A stretch of 64,000 nt of DNA, taken from JANQOZ01 sp045106555. GTDB lineage: Bacteria; Pseudomonadota; Gammaproteobacteria; Xanthomonadales; SZUA-38. This document shows, in pieces, positions 52,633-61,798 of the stretch. Positions within the stretch are counted from its first letter, which is position 1, and each line of letters opens with the position of its first letter. The notes under the pieces are model-generated. The model saw only the letters and a list, made by a program, of their open reading frames with translations. It ran no database searches and was not told the DNA's origin. The stretch spans positions 62,001 to 126,000 of the forward strand of contig JBGCET010000002.1 in NCBI GenBank assembly GCA_045106555.1, in the 5' to 3' direction. The translations under genes and the position numbers were made by a program.

Positions 52633-54267
52633 TCACCTGCCGGAGCCCTGATCTTCAGCAGCTCCAGAACTGGACGGCAGTTGAAATACTACGAGCTCAG
52701 GCGTGCTCATCCAAGGTTCTCCGAACGTCGCTGAGAATGCATCGATGCACGTATCCAGGTTGTTCGGCCAACGATCAGCTGGTGCCCAGCCGGGTTTGGG
52801 GTGATGAAAAACCACCAGTTCAGCATTGGGCGAGGCAAGCAGTGATTGAAGGTGTATTGCATGGCTGAGATTCAGTCCTGTGACCTCAGGTGCGTATTCG
52901 CCCCGCAGTCCCGATCCGCACAGACCTTCAATAAACCCGGCTTTTACCCGCATCTGGTGAATGTCCTGGTACCGATAGAGCAGATTAAAGTGCCATTCAA
53001 AAAGCCAGGGGACCTCCACAACCGTGGAGGCCGTCTTGCCCAGCGAATCAGCGATGCTCCTGTAGGCATCAGGCACTTCCACCGTTTCGAGCACGTTGTA
53101 GTTACTGCGTTCAAGCCGATAGTCAAACTGGTATCGCATGTGGCCGGTGAACTGGTTATATCGGCCATATTGCTCGGGGATGGGGCCAAACGAAAACGCC
53201 GTCAATAGCGCGATGCTGCTCAATGCGGCCGCCCATGGGCCCTGGATATTCAGCCGCTTGGCGGTCGCCAGCAGCCCGACCCCAGCCACCACCAGCACGA
53301 GACTCAGGGTCGGTAACAGGTATCGGGCCAGCACCAGCCCGTGGCTGATCCAGTTGGCCTGAGTGGCGGTGACAGTCACAACGAACAGAAAAGCACAAAA
53401 CAGCCAAAAACCCATGAAACCGGGTTGGCGTCGCACCAACACAACCAGACCGGCCAACGCGAACAAACCGGTTATCGTTGTCACGGGCCAGGCTCCCGAG
53501 CCACTGAATAACTGCAGAAAGGTCTGCCAGGTTTCAGGTGTGGTGGTTTGACTGCCCGCTTTTCCCGCCAGTGCACTCCAGTCATTGACTACGGGTGCGC
53601 CAATAAGCGCGGCGATGGCGATTGTGATCCCGCAGGAAAGTCGGATTAGGCGGAACAATTTTTCGCCGTTGTGCCGGTGGAAAAGCTGGCGCAGGGCATC
53701 CGCTCCGAACCAAAGAACCGGGCTGAGGGTATAGGCCATACTCAGCGGATTGAGCCACGCGCAGCTGACCGCGCAGGCAGCAAAGCCCCATCCCGCGCGC
53801 CGATCTCGCGAGTACCACCAGCGATAGGCCAAGGGGATTGCCAGGTGGGCCAGCAAAAATAGCAGGGCGTAAGGCCTTGCTGTGCGGCTGTAATAAATTA
53901 AGAGTGGTGACAGCGCCAGCAGGGCTCCGGCCAGCAGCTGTTCAGCGGGCGATAACCAGCGGCTCAGACTTTTGGGCACCCACACTACGGCAATCAGTCC
54001 TGCGATGAGCATCGGCAGACGCATGATCCATTCGTTCAATTGCCCAAGGTCGGCGGCAGCCTTGTAGAACAGTGTGAGCGGAATGCAATGATCGGCAATG
54101 CCGAACTGAGAAAAGATTTGCCAGTAACTTTGCCCAGCCACCATGTGCAGGGCGTGCCACTCATCATCGGCAATGAGTTGATCTTGCCAAAGATAAAATC
54201 GCAGAACAGCGGCTATTACCAAAACCGTCAGCCAGCCTGCATAGGCTGGCCCTGTGGTCTTACTCAT
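52633..54267 (-). CDS. Glycosyltransferase family 39-like membrane protein
   Basis: 544-residue integral membrane protein of GT-C type. The N-terminal loop after the first helix carries LIADDEWHALHM (the D-D/E motif that binds the lipid-linked donor) and is followed by about 10 helices (LPMLIAGLIAVVWVP, LLAGALLALSPLLIYYSRTARPYALLFLLA), then a C-terminal soluble part. It would transfer a sugar from a polyprenyl-phosphate donor on the periplasmic side to an acceptor. The start lies inside the glycosyltransferase 2 gene end (8-base overlap), so the donor may be made by that gene product. Confidence 0.85.
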   Translation of the reverse strand: MSKTTGPAYAGWLTVLVIAAVLRFYLWQDQLIADDEWHALHMVAGQSYWQIFSQFGIADHCIPLTLFYKAAADLGQLNEWIMRLPMLIAGLIAVVWVPKSLSRWLSPAEQLLAGALLALSPLLIYYSRTARPYALLFLLAHLAIPLAYRWWYSRDRRAGWGFAACAVSCAWLNPLSMAYTLSPVLWFGADALRQLFHRHNGEKLFRLIRLSCGITIAIAALIGAPVVNDWSALAGKAGSQTTTPETWQTFLQLFSGSGAWPVTTITGLFALAGLVVLVRRQPGFMGFWLFCAFLFVVTVTATQANWISHGLVLARYLLPTLSLVLVVAGVGLLATAKRLNIQGPWAAALSSIALLTAFSFGPIPEQYGRYNQFTGHMRYQFDYRLERSNYNVLETVEVPDAYRSIADSLGKTASTVVEVPWLFEWHFNLLYRYQDIHQMRVKAGFIEGLCGSGLRGEYAPEVTGLNLSHAIHLQSLLASPNAELVVFHHPKPGWAPADRWPNNLDTCIDAFSATFGEPWMSTPELVVFQLPSSSGAAEDQGSGR

Positions 54268-55000
54268 AGCGTGAATATCGTGCCAGGTTGAGGCGCTGAA
54301 GAAAATGTTGGCCGCTGACTCTCAGTACCCCAAGGCCGTAGCGGACCGACGGCCAGAATGAAATTGAGGAGGCCTGTTCGAAGTAACGGGTGGGGCAGCT
54401 GATTTCGCCGATGCGGTAGCCTCGGTAAGCCATCTGGGAAATCACCTCATTGTCGAAGATGAAGTCATCAGAATTTCGGTCCAGCGGAGTGTCTGCCAAA
54501 ACCTCAGCGGCAAACCCACGGTAACCGGTGTGGTACTCCGAGAGCTTTTGGTTGATCAGCAGATTTTGGATGAGAGTCAGCACCCGATTGGCCAGATACT
54601 TATATCGCGGCATACCGCCGTCAATGGCTCCCTTGCCCAAAATACGGGACGCCAGCACGACCTGATAGACGCCGCTGGCAATCATGCTCGCCATAGCGGT
54701 AATGAGGCGAGGGGTATATTGGTAATCTGGGTGTAGCATGATGACAACGTCGGCATTGAGCTCTAGCGCGCGGGCGTAACAGGTCTTTTGGTTGCCGCCA
54801 TAGCCACGGTTTTTGGGATGTTGAACCACGTGAGCGATACCCAGCTGCCTGGCCAGATCAGCCGTTTCGTCGTTGCTGGCGTCATCCACAAGAATAACGT
54901 CGTCGACGATATCCAAGGGAATTTCCGATAGCGTTTGTTCAAGAGTTTGTGCTGCGTTGTAGGCAGGTAAAACCACCACTACGCGCTGGTTGAGTAACAT
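54260..55000 (-). CDS. Family 2 glycosyltransferase (polyprenol-phosphate glycosyltransferase-like)
   Basis: 246-residue cytoplasmic GT2. Motifs: VVVLPAYNAAQTLEQTLSEIP, VILVDDASNDETADLA, HPKNRGYGGNQKTCYARAL and HPDYQYTPRLI, followed by SRILGKGAIDGGMPRYKYLANRVLTLIQN and YHTGYRGFAAEVL. The pattern is of dolichol-phosphate-mannose-synthase-like enzymes that load a sugar onto polyprenyl phosphate. Paired with the GT39-like gene, so the two probably form a donor-synthesis and transfer pair. Confidence 0.87.
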   Translation of the reverse strand: MLLNQRVVVVLPAYNAAQTLEQTLSEIPLDIVDDVILVDDASNDETADLARQLGIAHVVQHPKNRGYGGNQKTCYARALELNADVVIMLHPDYQYTPRLITAMASMIASGVYQVVLASRILGKGAIDGGMPRYKYLANRVLTLIQNLLINQKLSEYHTGYRGFAAEVLADTPLDRNSDDFIFDNEVISQMAYRGYRIGEISCPTRYFEQASSISFWPSVRYGLGVLRVSGQHFLQRLNLARYSRYE

Positions 55001-55133
55001 CTGGTTGCCTGTCCTGTCTTGCCGGCTCTCTTGCCGACCCGCAGTTTACCTATCGTTGCTTACCGGTGCCTGAATCGACGATACGTTAATGGACAATAAC
55101 CAGGCGCCAAAGACGCGACGCTGGACAGGTCCG

Positions 55134-55763
55134 CTACCCTACGCGGTGATGAAACCATCCCACGTGAACCATCCGCGGTACCCCGCCAGTCACGTCGGCA
55201 ACACGGTGCTGCAGGCCCTCACTGATTTCGAACAGCAGCCCGTCACCCGGCACCGGATTGGCGATGTCCGCCAGCAGAGTGTGATCAGGGACTGAGCGCA
55301 TCTCAAGGTTGCCGCCGTCAAAAAGGCCTTCTGAGATATTCAGACTGAGGGGCACAACCCGCTGATACTGATGCCCGTCTGCACCCTGAAACGGTGGATG
55401 CTTGTCGTTATGCCACGCGCTGAAGTGGTTTTTGCCGGGAATTCGGCGCACCGTGTTGCCACCCCACAGGTCAATCGGTTGATTCACAATGGCGCTGATG
55501 GTGTCGCGCACTTGGGGGTGGTTAAGCAGGGCCGAAAACCCATTGTCAATTCGTGGATCTTTGCAGCGTTCCACACAGCCGATAGTGGGTGTCAGGCGCT
55601 CATCGAAATTTTGAGAATCAATCATTTGCCCAATAGCGGCCAGCAGAGACGCCTCTATCAACTGATGCAGGTGGATAAAATGGTCCCGGGCAAAGCCCTG
55701 CCTCAGCGCCTTGAGCTCATCGCGATCTGGAACCAGAGTTTGGTGGTTCTGAATTTGAAACAC
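55134..55763 (-). CDS. 2-oxoglutarate/Fe(II) oxygenase-like protein
   Basis: 209 residues with the prolyl-4-hydroxylase-like double-stranded beta-helix. H118-x-D120 (SAWHNDKHP), distal His186 (GLQHRVADVTGG) and Arg197 in VPRMVH complete the iron and 2OG site; SLNISEGLFDGGNLEMR and VPGDGLLFEI are the strands between. Likely hydroxylates a peptide, lipid or sugar. GTG start. Same strand as the two glycosyltransferase genes, with 133 bases between, and divergent from the sulfotransferase gene. Confidence 0.78.
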   Translation of the reverse strand: MFQIQNHQTLVPDRDELKALRQGFARDHFIHLHQLIEASLLAAIGQMIDSQNFDERLTPTIGCVERCKDPRIDNGFSALLNHPQVRDTISAIVNQPIDLWGGNTVRRIPGKNHFSAWHNDKHPPFQGADGHQYQRVVPLSLNISEGLFDGGNLEMRSVPDHTLLADIANPVPGDGLLFEISEGLQHRVADVTGGVPRMVHVGWFHHRVG

Positions 55764-55839
55764 GGCCGCTGAAGATAATGAAGGGGGCGGTATAGTGTCT
55801 CTCCGTTAGCGCGATGAGCCTGTTGCGATAAATGCTGTC

Positions 55840-56469
55840 ATGGTGATTTCACATCAACACCGCTTCATATTCTGGAAACCGCACAAGGTCGGATCTACCA
55901 GCGTGATGGTGACGCTAGGCAATCTTTGTGGCCCTCATGACAGCGTGGGTGCCGTCGCGGATCAGGCAGGGGGCAGCGCGGTACGCAGAAATATGACTGC
56001 ATTCAGCCACCTGCCCACTGCTGGCAACCACGCTACGCCTGATCAAATTAAGCCCATTACGAGCGCCTTGTGGGGTGATGCTGTCTGGCAGCAATACACC
56101 CGGCTGACGATTGTTCGAAATCCCTGGGCCCGAGCGGTGTCGTGGTGGGACTATGCTCGCCATCAGCTGGGCAAAAACCTCCCGTTTAGGAGCGCTCTGG
56201 AAAATTCCGAGCGGCCCTACTGGTTTGATGAGACGGGTCAGCGCCAGGCCCAGGTTTACCTGCGTTGTGAATCTCTTGATGAAGATTTTCAGCGCTTTTG
56301 CATCGATCGAAACCTACAAAGCGAACCTTTGCCGAGGCTGCGGCCCGGTGCGCGGGACCCAGGCAAGCCTTACTGGGACTATTTCAACGCCGAAGATCAA
56401 CAAACGGTGGCGGAGAATTTTGCTCTGGAAATTGCCGAGTTTGGCTACCGATTCGGTGATTCAGCGTGA
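55840..56469 (+). CDS. Sulfotransferase family 2-like protein
   Basis: 209 residues. The 5'-phosphosulfate loop is near the N-terminus (FWKPHKVGSTSVMVTL, with the conserved lysine and the G-S-T) and the 3'-phosphate-binding segment is RLTIVRNPWARAVSWWDY. This is the layout of chondroitin/heparan-type carbohydrate sulfotransferases. It would transfer sulfate from PAPS to a hydroxyl on a sugar or small molecule. The stop overlaps the next start (GTGA). The neighbouring glycosyltransferases point to a sulfated glycan or glycolipid, but this is inference. Confidence 0.82.
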   Translation: MVISHQHRFIFWKPHKVGSTSVMVTLGNLCGPHDSVGAVADQAGGSAVRRNMTAFSHLPTAGNHATPDQIKPITSALWGDAVWQQYTRLTIVRNPWARAVSWWDYARHQLGKNLPFRSALENSERPYWFDETGQRQAQVYLRCESLDEDFQRFCIDRNLQSEPLPRLRPGARDPGKPYWDYFNAEDQQTVAENFALEIAEFGYRFGDSA

Positions 56470-56930
56470 CCCATTCGACCCTCAGCGACGGGGTTTGGTA
56501 CTGGAAACAGCTACTTACCCCGCAGGTTCTCGAACAGATGCATCACAGCATTAAGGGCGTTGCCTGGGAGCCCCGCACTAACGCAGCGGGCACCGCATTG
56601 GCCTTGCCTGGGAACACTCACGGCGCGGTGACGGGACAAATTTGCGACTATTTTTCTCAGCCGGCGTTGGTCGAACAGATCAGCGACCTAACAGGTATTG
56701 CCCTGCATCATTTTTTGGGTACGGTCATTCAAGTTGAACCGGGCCATACCTTCAATGGGTATCACTCAGCGTTTCCTGTAGCGATGCATATCAATTTGTC
56801 AGTGAAGCCGCTTCCGGCTTGGGGGCTGGAACCCGGCGATGCCCGGATTTTGAAGCTCGCAGGCCGCAGGGCGCCAAGCCCCTTGGGGCATGGGTCACGT
56901 TGTTTGCTGGTTGACGGGTACTTTGTGTGA
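56466..56930 (+). CDS. 2OG-oxygenase-like protein, probably degraded
   Basis: 154 residues, shorter than the 209 of the 2OG oxygenase at 55134. The core is visible (ALHHFLGTVIQVEPGHTFNGYHSAFPVAMHINLSV, comparable to the H-x-D region), but the iron-binding Asp is Ala (HSA) and a segment between the strands is missing: GLEPGDARILKL follows directly. The end GHGSRCLLVDGYFV resembles the family's last strand. The gene may have suffered small deletions or frameshifts; another frame (56800-56900) also shows family-like residues. GTG start overlaps the sulfotransferase stop. Confidence 0.5.
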   Translation: MTHSTLSDGVWYWKQLLTPQVLEQMHHSIKGVAWEPRTNAAGTALALPGNTHGAVTGQICDYFSQPALVEQISDLTGIALHHFLGTVIQVEPGHTFNGYHSAFPVAMHINLSVKPLPAWGLEPGDARILKLAGRRAPSPLGHGSRCLLVDGYFV

Positions 56931-57004
56931 TGGCGACATGCAAAACACCTATTGGGTGGCGGGCTCGCTGACCGCTATCCTGTATCGGATGTAAGGAGAC
57001 CCCT

Positions 57005-58447
57005 ATGTCGTCAGCGGAAAATTGTAGCGTCCTCATTTGCGGCGGTGGCCCAGCGGGATTGGCTGCCGCGCTGCTGTTGAAAAGCCGAGGCTGGCGAGAC
57101 ATTGTGCTGGTTGAGCGTCGCCCCACGCCGGACGCCTTTGAGCGGAGTAAGTCGTTTAATTATCAATTGGACGGGCGGGGCCAGCGATTGCTCAGCCGTT
57201 TGGGGATTGAAGGCGCTACGCTAAAGCGCTTCGGCTTGCCCAACGATCACTTCACCCTGGTGAATTTCCAGCCTGACGGTTCAGTCAAAGAAATATCCCC
57301 GCCTATATTGGTGCCTGATCGAAAAACCCCTTATTGGATGACCCGCAATAAGCTGCTGGCCATGCTTCAGGAAGAAGTGGCCAGGGTGAACGACGATGGT
57401 GCGATCCGGCTTCTCTACGGGCACCGGTTCACCGAGTTTGGCCGAGCCGATAACGGTGATGTGGAAGCGCATATTGACGATCAAGCGGGGCAGTCACGGC
57501 GGTTACGGCCTCAGCTGATTTTAGGTTGTGACGGCTTGTGGTCTCGGGTCCGTGCCGCCATGGCCGCCCAATGCGCTCAGCCTGATGCCTTTGATATGCA
57601 CGCGTTTCCCTCACCCAGTACTGGGCTCACTTATAAAGTGCTGAATTTACCGCCTCAGTTTTCGGTTCTTCACAGCGACCGAGGCGTGGACAATCACGAA
57701 CTGGCTTACGCGTTTCATTCAACGTACAAAGACCCCAAACGCAAGATGGCACTATTTGCGCTGCCCACGGCAGCTCAAGGCGACACGCGCAGCGTCAACA
57801 TTATTCTTCGCGCTGACCATGAGTTTTGGCAAGTTAAAGGAGTCGATGCGGTCACCGAGTATCTGGTAGAAGGGTTTCCTCAACTCAACATTCCTGAATT
57901 GGTGGATGAAGGGGAGCTACAGTCTTTTGCTGACTTGGAGCCAGGGCAGTTTCCTGCCCCTCAGTACACCCAAAAAGTCCATTTGGCGTTAAACGCGGCG
58001 GGTGACCAGCACGCGCTTCTGGTGGGCGACTCTGCCCACGCTTTCCCACCAGACCTGGGGCTTGGGGTCAACTCTGCGCTGGAAGATCTCGCTGAGTTCG
58101 AGTTAAAGCTGGATGGAGTCAATAATCATCTTGGGCAAGCCTGCCAGCAGTATGAGGCCCAACGAGTGCCGGAAAGCGCCGCGCTAGTGAAACTGGTGCA
58201 GGCCGTGCATCCCTACCAGTACGGCCAGAACCCGCTGCGCTTGAAATTGTGGATTGTTCGATTTGCCCTTCAGCTCCTGATGCACAAGGTCTCGTTTGGG
58301 TGGGTGGAAATGCCGGGGTTCATGCTGTCTCAGCGGCACAAAATGCCGTTCACCGAAATGCTACAGAGGTTCAAACGAGGAACTCGAATGTTTTATGGTG
58401 TTTGGGTTGTCCTATTTGCCGCAGCGGCGATGACGCTGGCGTCTTAA
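57005..58447 (+). CDS. FAD-dependent monooxygenase (kynurenine-3-monooxygenase-like)
   Basis: 480 residues. FAD motif ICGGGPAGLAAALLLKSRGW, DG motif ILGCDGLWSRVR and GD motif LVGDSAHAFPPDLGLGVNSALED show a class A flavin hydroxylase; the C-terminus has two hydrophobic helices (LKLWIVRFALQLLMHKV, GVWVVLFAAAAMTLA) as in kynurenine 3-monooxygenase. AAGGAG precedes the ATG. Substrate may be kynurenine or another aromatic; no kynurenine pathway genes are adjacent. Same strand as the sulfotransferase gene, 74 bases after the degraded oxygenase. Confidence 0.85.
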   Translation: MSSAENCSVLICGGGPAGLAAALLLKSRGWRDIVLVERRPTPDAFERSKSFNYQLDGRGQRLLSRLGIEGATLKRFGLPNDHFTLVNFQPDGSVKEISPPILVPDRKTPYWMTRNKLLAMLQEEVARVNDDGAIRLLYGHRFTEFGRADNGDVEAHIDDQAGQSRRLRPQLILGCDGLWSRVRAAMAAQCAQPDAFDMHAFPSPSTGLTYKVLNLPPQFSVLHSDRGVDNHELAYAFHSTYKDPKRKMALFALPTAAQGDTRSVNIILRADHEFWQVKGVDAVTEYLVEGFPQLNIPELVDEGELQSFADLEPGQFPAPQYTQKVHLALNAAGDQHALLVGDSAHAFPPDLGLGVNSALEDLAEFELKLDGVNNHLGQACQQYEAQRVPESAALVKLVQAVHPYQYGQNPLRLKLWIVRFALQLLMHKVSFGWVEMPGFMLSQRHKMPFTEMLQRFKRGTRMFYGVWVVLFAAAAMTLAS

Positions 58448-58598
58448 CCGGCGGGCGCTGCAGACACTGTCCAGCCTTGTGTTACCTGTCCAAAAATGCG
58501 TTGAACTCGTTATGAACTGCCTCAGTTAAGAGTCTGTTCAACGAAATCAGTCCAATCGTTGGCACACTGCCCGGCGTTAAACAACGGAGATTGGACTT

Positions 58599-58982
58599 AT
58601 GAAACTGCGTCAACTGATGATGGGGTTAATTCCTCTGCTGGCTGCCTGCCAGTCGGTGCCATTGGATTCTACGCTTAACGGCCATGAACTGGTGGCTTCA
58701 GCCGGGGTGATGGACTATTTTGCGGATCCCTCGGTGTCGGAGGTGGAGGCCAGGGAGAATATTGTTTGCCGACGCCACCGAAGGGTGGGTACTCATATGA
58801 TTTCAAAAGTCTGTATGACACGGGACGAGTGGGAATTTCGTGCGCGGCGAACTCAAGAGGTTCAGGAGGGTCGGATGTCGCCAGGCTGTCAGCCCGTAAT
58901 CGCCAGTCAGGCGTATATGGACAACGATCGGCGCGGTGCGTTGCTTGCATCGTCTTGCGGTGACGGGATGAATCGAGGGTAA
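58599..58982 (+). CDS. Small lipoprotein with conserved C-R-x-T-G-x-x-C motif
   Basis: 127 residues. Lipoprotein signal with LLAAC. The middle carries IVCRRHRRVGTHMISKVCMTRDEWE, a pattern I know from many small hypothetical proteins of marine gammaproteobacteria (C-R-x-x-x-x-T-G-S-x-x-x-x-x-V-C-x-T-x-x-x-W). Function unknown. Ribosome site GGAG precedes the ATG. Converges on the CadC-like regulator gene. Confidence 0.72.
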   Translation: MKLRQLMMGLIPLLAACQSVPLDSTLNGHELVASAGVMDYFADPSVSEVEARENIVCRRHRRVGTHMISKVCMTRDEWEFRARRTQEVQEGRMSPGCQPVIASQAYMDNDRRGALLASSCGDGMNRG

Positions 58983-59014
58983 CCCCCAGTCCCACCGCCG
59001 AGCGGTCACTCCTG

Positions 59015-61093
59015 TTATTCCTTGGAGGAGGAACCGGCCAGGCGGTCTGGTTCCGCCCAATCAGAGAGCACCAAGTCCATTTTCAATCCGGCCACTTTCG
59101 GCAAGACCAACCACTGGCCATCAACACTTCGGGAAAGGTGGGAGGGATAAAACGACAGCGTAGAGTCGGTCACTGTCTGGCCGCTATCCAGGTCCAGCTC
59201 ACACAGTTGCGCCGCTTGCGTCGGATCACCGGGACAGGCGGCCAGCAGTGTTTGGTTGACTACTTGCCAACCGGTCATTGAGCCCACAGTAATTTGGTGT
59301 GTCACACGCCCCGGTTCTGTTAGCGACTCAACAGCAAAGCGAAACTGTTGATCCACTCGATACAAGCGCTGGCCGTCAGCGCTGACCTGGCCCCAGCCAG
59401 AAACGGTTCTTTTGAGTTGTTGAGCGTCGCCACTGCGTAGGTCCATGCGATACACCGCCAGCTCCTGGTGCTGCCTGGAGACGACAAATAGTGGGTTTTT
59501 CTCGTCAGCCAAGGTCATCGACATCACAGGGAAGTCCACATCGTGGTGGAAAACGCTGCGTCCGCTGTTGACCTCCAACATGTGTATGCGAAATGGGTGA
59601 GCGGTTGCGATCAGCAAGTGTTTACCGTCCGCTGTCCAGCCTGAGGACGTAAACCGTTGCCCGGCAACCGCCTTGCGCAGCAGTTTGGCTTGACCCGAAA
59701 TCAAATCCAGGTGGTATAGCGCGCTGCCGGTGCCCACGGTTTCTTGATAGATCAATTGATCACCCACGGGCGATACCTGTGCATAGGTGACTGCGGTATC
59801 CGCCAGCGAAGGGTAGTTGACGGGGATGTGCTTTGCGCCGTCGTATCGGTACACCTGATGGTGGCTGCGGTGGTCCACCACCGTGTGAAACATGCCACGA
59901 CCATCATAGGCGTAATCGGCGCTCTGCACCGATTGTCGATTTCCGATCAGGTTTACCGTCCTTAGGGCCAGAGATATTTCGTAAAGTCCAAACCGATCCA
60001 TGCCATCAAACTTCACCAGCGCAAGTTCATCCCCATTCGGCCCGGCACTCAGCCAGCGTGCCCGCATGGGTTCATTGCCATAGAGCGTTTCGCCCGGCCT
60101 ACCGTCGGTATCGAATTCAACCAACTGGTCGGTGTTTACGGAGCGAACCAGGGCAAAGCGGCGACGCCCAGCGACAACGGGAAATCGCACTTGCTGGCCT
60201 GATGGTGCATGCCACAAGGTCTGGGGTTCGGACTGGTCTGGCAACCACTGAACTAATGTCGAACCGTTCTCCCGGTCAACGCTAAACCAAAGCTGATTAT
60301 CGGAAACCCATGCGGCAGGAGACGCCACCTGGCCTCCACAGTTGCTGCGATGGGCAACCCCGCCATCGTCGATGTTGACGATCAAAATCTGGCATGAATC
60401 TTCATGCCGGAAAAGGGCAATCTGCTGGCCGTTGGGACTAAATTGGGGGAACCGGTTGAGACCACCGGTCAACCGCGTGGTTTCGCCGGAACTCAGGTCA
60501 TGCACCATCAGCGCGCCGGCCAGGTCAATGCTAGTGGATTCAATGAAGGCGATCTTTGCTGTGTTTGCCGAGGCGTCGATATCGCCTCTGAACGGCCCCG
60601 GGGGTAATAAGGGCTGCGCTCCAGCCAGAGTACGAGGGGCAAGAACCGGGTTTGTAGCTGATGGTTTTGTGTTGTCTTGGACGACCCAGAAAAACCCCAG
60701 CGCGCAGAGCGCTATCAAGGCGGCTGGAACGACGAACGCAAACCGGCGCGCTCTCGTTGGCGTGGAAAACTTGGCGGGGGATGGGGGTGCCACCAGCCGG
60801 TAACCTCTGCGCGGCACGGTCTCCAGATACTGGGGATTACGAGCCGAATCCTCCAGCGCCTGTCGAATCATGGAGATATGGCGGGCAATTAATTCATCGG
60901 ATGCGCCGTCAACCCCCCATACCTGGGTCGCAAGGTCGTCTTTGCTCACCACCGTTCCCAGATGGCGATGCAATTCAACCAATAGCGCCATGCTGCGGGC
61001 CTGCAGTCGGTTGCGCGTGGAACCCTGAATCAGCGTGAGTTCCCGCGGGTTGATCTGCCAGCCGCCGAGACGAAATGCGGAAGAAGTGGTCAC
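59015..61093 (-). CDS. Membrane winged-helix regulator with periplasmic beta-propeller (CadC-like)
   Basis: 692 residues from a GTG start. Residues 1-105 are an OmpR-type winged helix (RLGGWQINPRELTLIQGSTRNRLQARSMALLVEL...ETVPRRGYRLVAPP). One transmembrane helix follows (118-138, FAFVVPAALIALCALGFFWVV), and the rest is a TolB/WD40-like propeller of repeats such as RFPQFSPNGQQIALFRHE and WTADGKHLLIATAH. Such CadC-like proteins sense periplasmic signals and bind DNA directly from the membrane. Target genes unknown; the TonB receptor nearby is a candidate. Confidence 0.85.
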   Translation of the reverse strand: MTTSSAFRLGGWQINPRELTLIQGSTRNRLQARSMALLVELHRHLGTVVSKDDLATQVWGVDGASDELIARHISMIRQALEDSARNPQYLETVPRRGYRLVAPPSPAKFSTPTRARRFAFVVPAALIALCALGFFWVVQDNTKPSATNPVLAPRTLAGAQPLLPPGPFRGDIDASANTAKIAFIESTSIDLAGALMVHDLSSGETTRLTGGLNRFPQFSPNGQQIALFRHEDSCQILIVNIDDGGVAHRSNCGGQVASPAAWVSDNQLWFSVDRENGSTLVQWLPDQSEPQTLWHAPSGQQVRFPVVAGRRRFALVRSVNTDQLVEFDTDGRPGETLYGNEPMRARWLSAGPNGDELALVKFDGMDRFGLYEISLALRTVNLIGNRQSVQSADYAYDGRGMFHTVVDHRSHHQVYRYDGAKHIPVNYPSLADTAVTYAQVSPVGDQLIYQETVGTGSALYHLDLISGQAKLLRKAVAGQRFTSSGWTADGKHLLIATAHPFRIHMLEVNSGRSVFHHDVDFPVMSMTLADEKNPLFVVSRQHQELAVYRMDLRSGDAQQLKRTVSGWGQVSADGQRLYRVDQQFRFAVESLTEPGRVTHQITVGSMTGWQVVNQTLLAACPGDPTQAAQLCELDLDSGQTVTDSTLSFYPSHLSRSVDGQWLVLPKVAGLKMDLVLSDWAEPDRLAGSSSKE

Positions 61094-61142
61094 TGTCTAA
61101 CGATACTACGAAACACCAGACTAACGACCACGGGAAAAAGGA

Positions 61143-61694
61143 TTAGGCAGGAACCCGATGAGTTGCGGCAACGCAGGACGCCTGATCGTACACTCCTGAC
61201 ATCAAGTTCATGGTTTTTGCTACGGCTTCCAGATCATGATTGGCGAATACGGTGGTGGCCAGAGACGTGAGTAGTTCCTGGCGAAACTCCGCGTAGCGAT
61301 CGGTCACCTGATGGCCAAGGTTAGATACCTGATAGGTCACGCCCTTTTTTCCGCCACCGCTGGTTTTCTCAATCAGCCCGGCCTTCAGCAGTTTGCGAAT
61401 ACTGTACTGAAGGTTGGATTGATCGTCCCTTTTCAGTAGGCGACCAATCTCAGAAATGCTTTTGGCTCGCTCATGCATGCGAATCACGTGGAGCACGGCG
61501 GTGTCTGCGCCAGAAAACGAGTTGCCGTGGCAGCAGGCCAGGCAATCGGATTGCCAGCGCTCAAACGCTGAGGCCACCCGAATGAGGGAAAACTCCAGTT
61601 CCGTAATGGCCACTTCCGCATCGTCTGTGGCCAAATGCCAGTGTTTGTCCAGCCGCCGGAGCTGATCTGCGGGCGCTTTAGAGGTTTTGGTCAT
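61143..61694 (-). CDS. MarR-like winged-helix regulator (COG5631 type)
   Basis: 183 residues. The central part (TAVLHVIRMHERAKSISEIGRLLKRDDQSNLQYSIRKLLKAGLIEKTSGGGKKGVTYQVSNLG) is a MarR-type winged helix. A C-C-H motif (CLACCHG, about residue 53) precedes the helix and may bind metal. The family is known from genes beside transporters and is predicted to regulate them. Divergent from the TonB receptor gene at 61799, with 104 bases between, so it probably controls it. Confidence 0.78.
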   Translation of the reverse strand: MTKTSKAPADQLRRLDKHWHLATDDAEVAITELEFSLIRVASAFERWQSDCLACCHGNSFSGADTAVLHVIRMHERAKSISEIGRLLKRDDQSNLQYSIRKLLKAGLIEKTSGGGKKGVTYQVSNLGHQVTDRYAEFRQELLTSLATTVFANHDLEAVAKTMNLMSGVYDQASCVAATHRVPA

Positions 61695-61723
61695 GGAGAA
61701 AATACCCGCTTGTAGAAAATTAG

Positions 61724-61755
61724 CCGTAACATTATGCTTAAATTTACGTTAAAAA
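61724..61755. promoter_or_regulatory. AT-rich candidate operator between MarR-like and TonB receptor genes
   Basis: The gap holds a strongly AT-rich stretch with an inverted TAAC-N13-GTTA pair (TAACATTATGCTTAAATTTA, then CGTTA), overlapping where divergent promoters would lie. It could be the MarR-like protein's operator; the assignment rests on position and symmetry only. Confidence 0.35.
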
Positions 61756-61798
61756 CCGATTCACTAACAACTGACCAATTCTTTAGAGGGGATGACGC

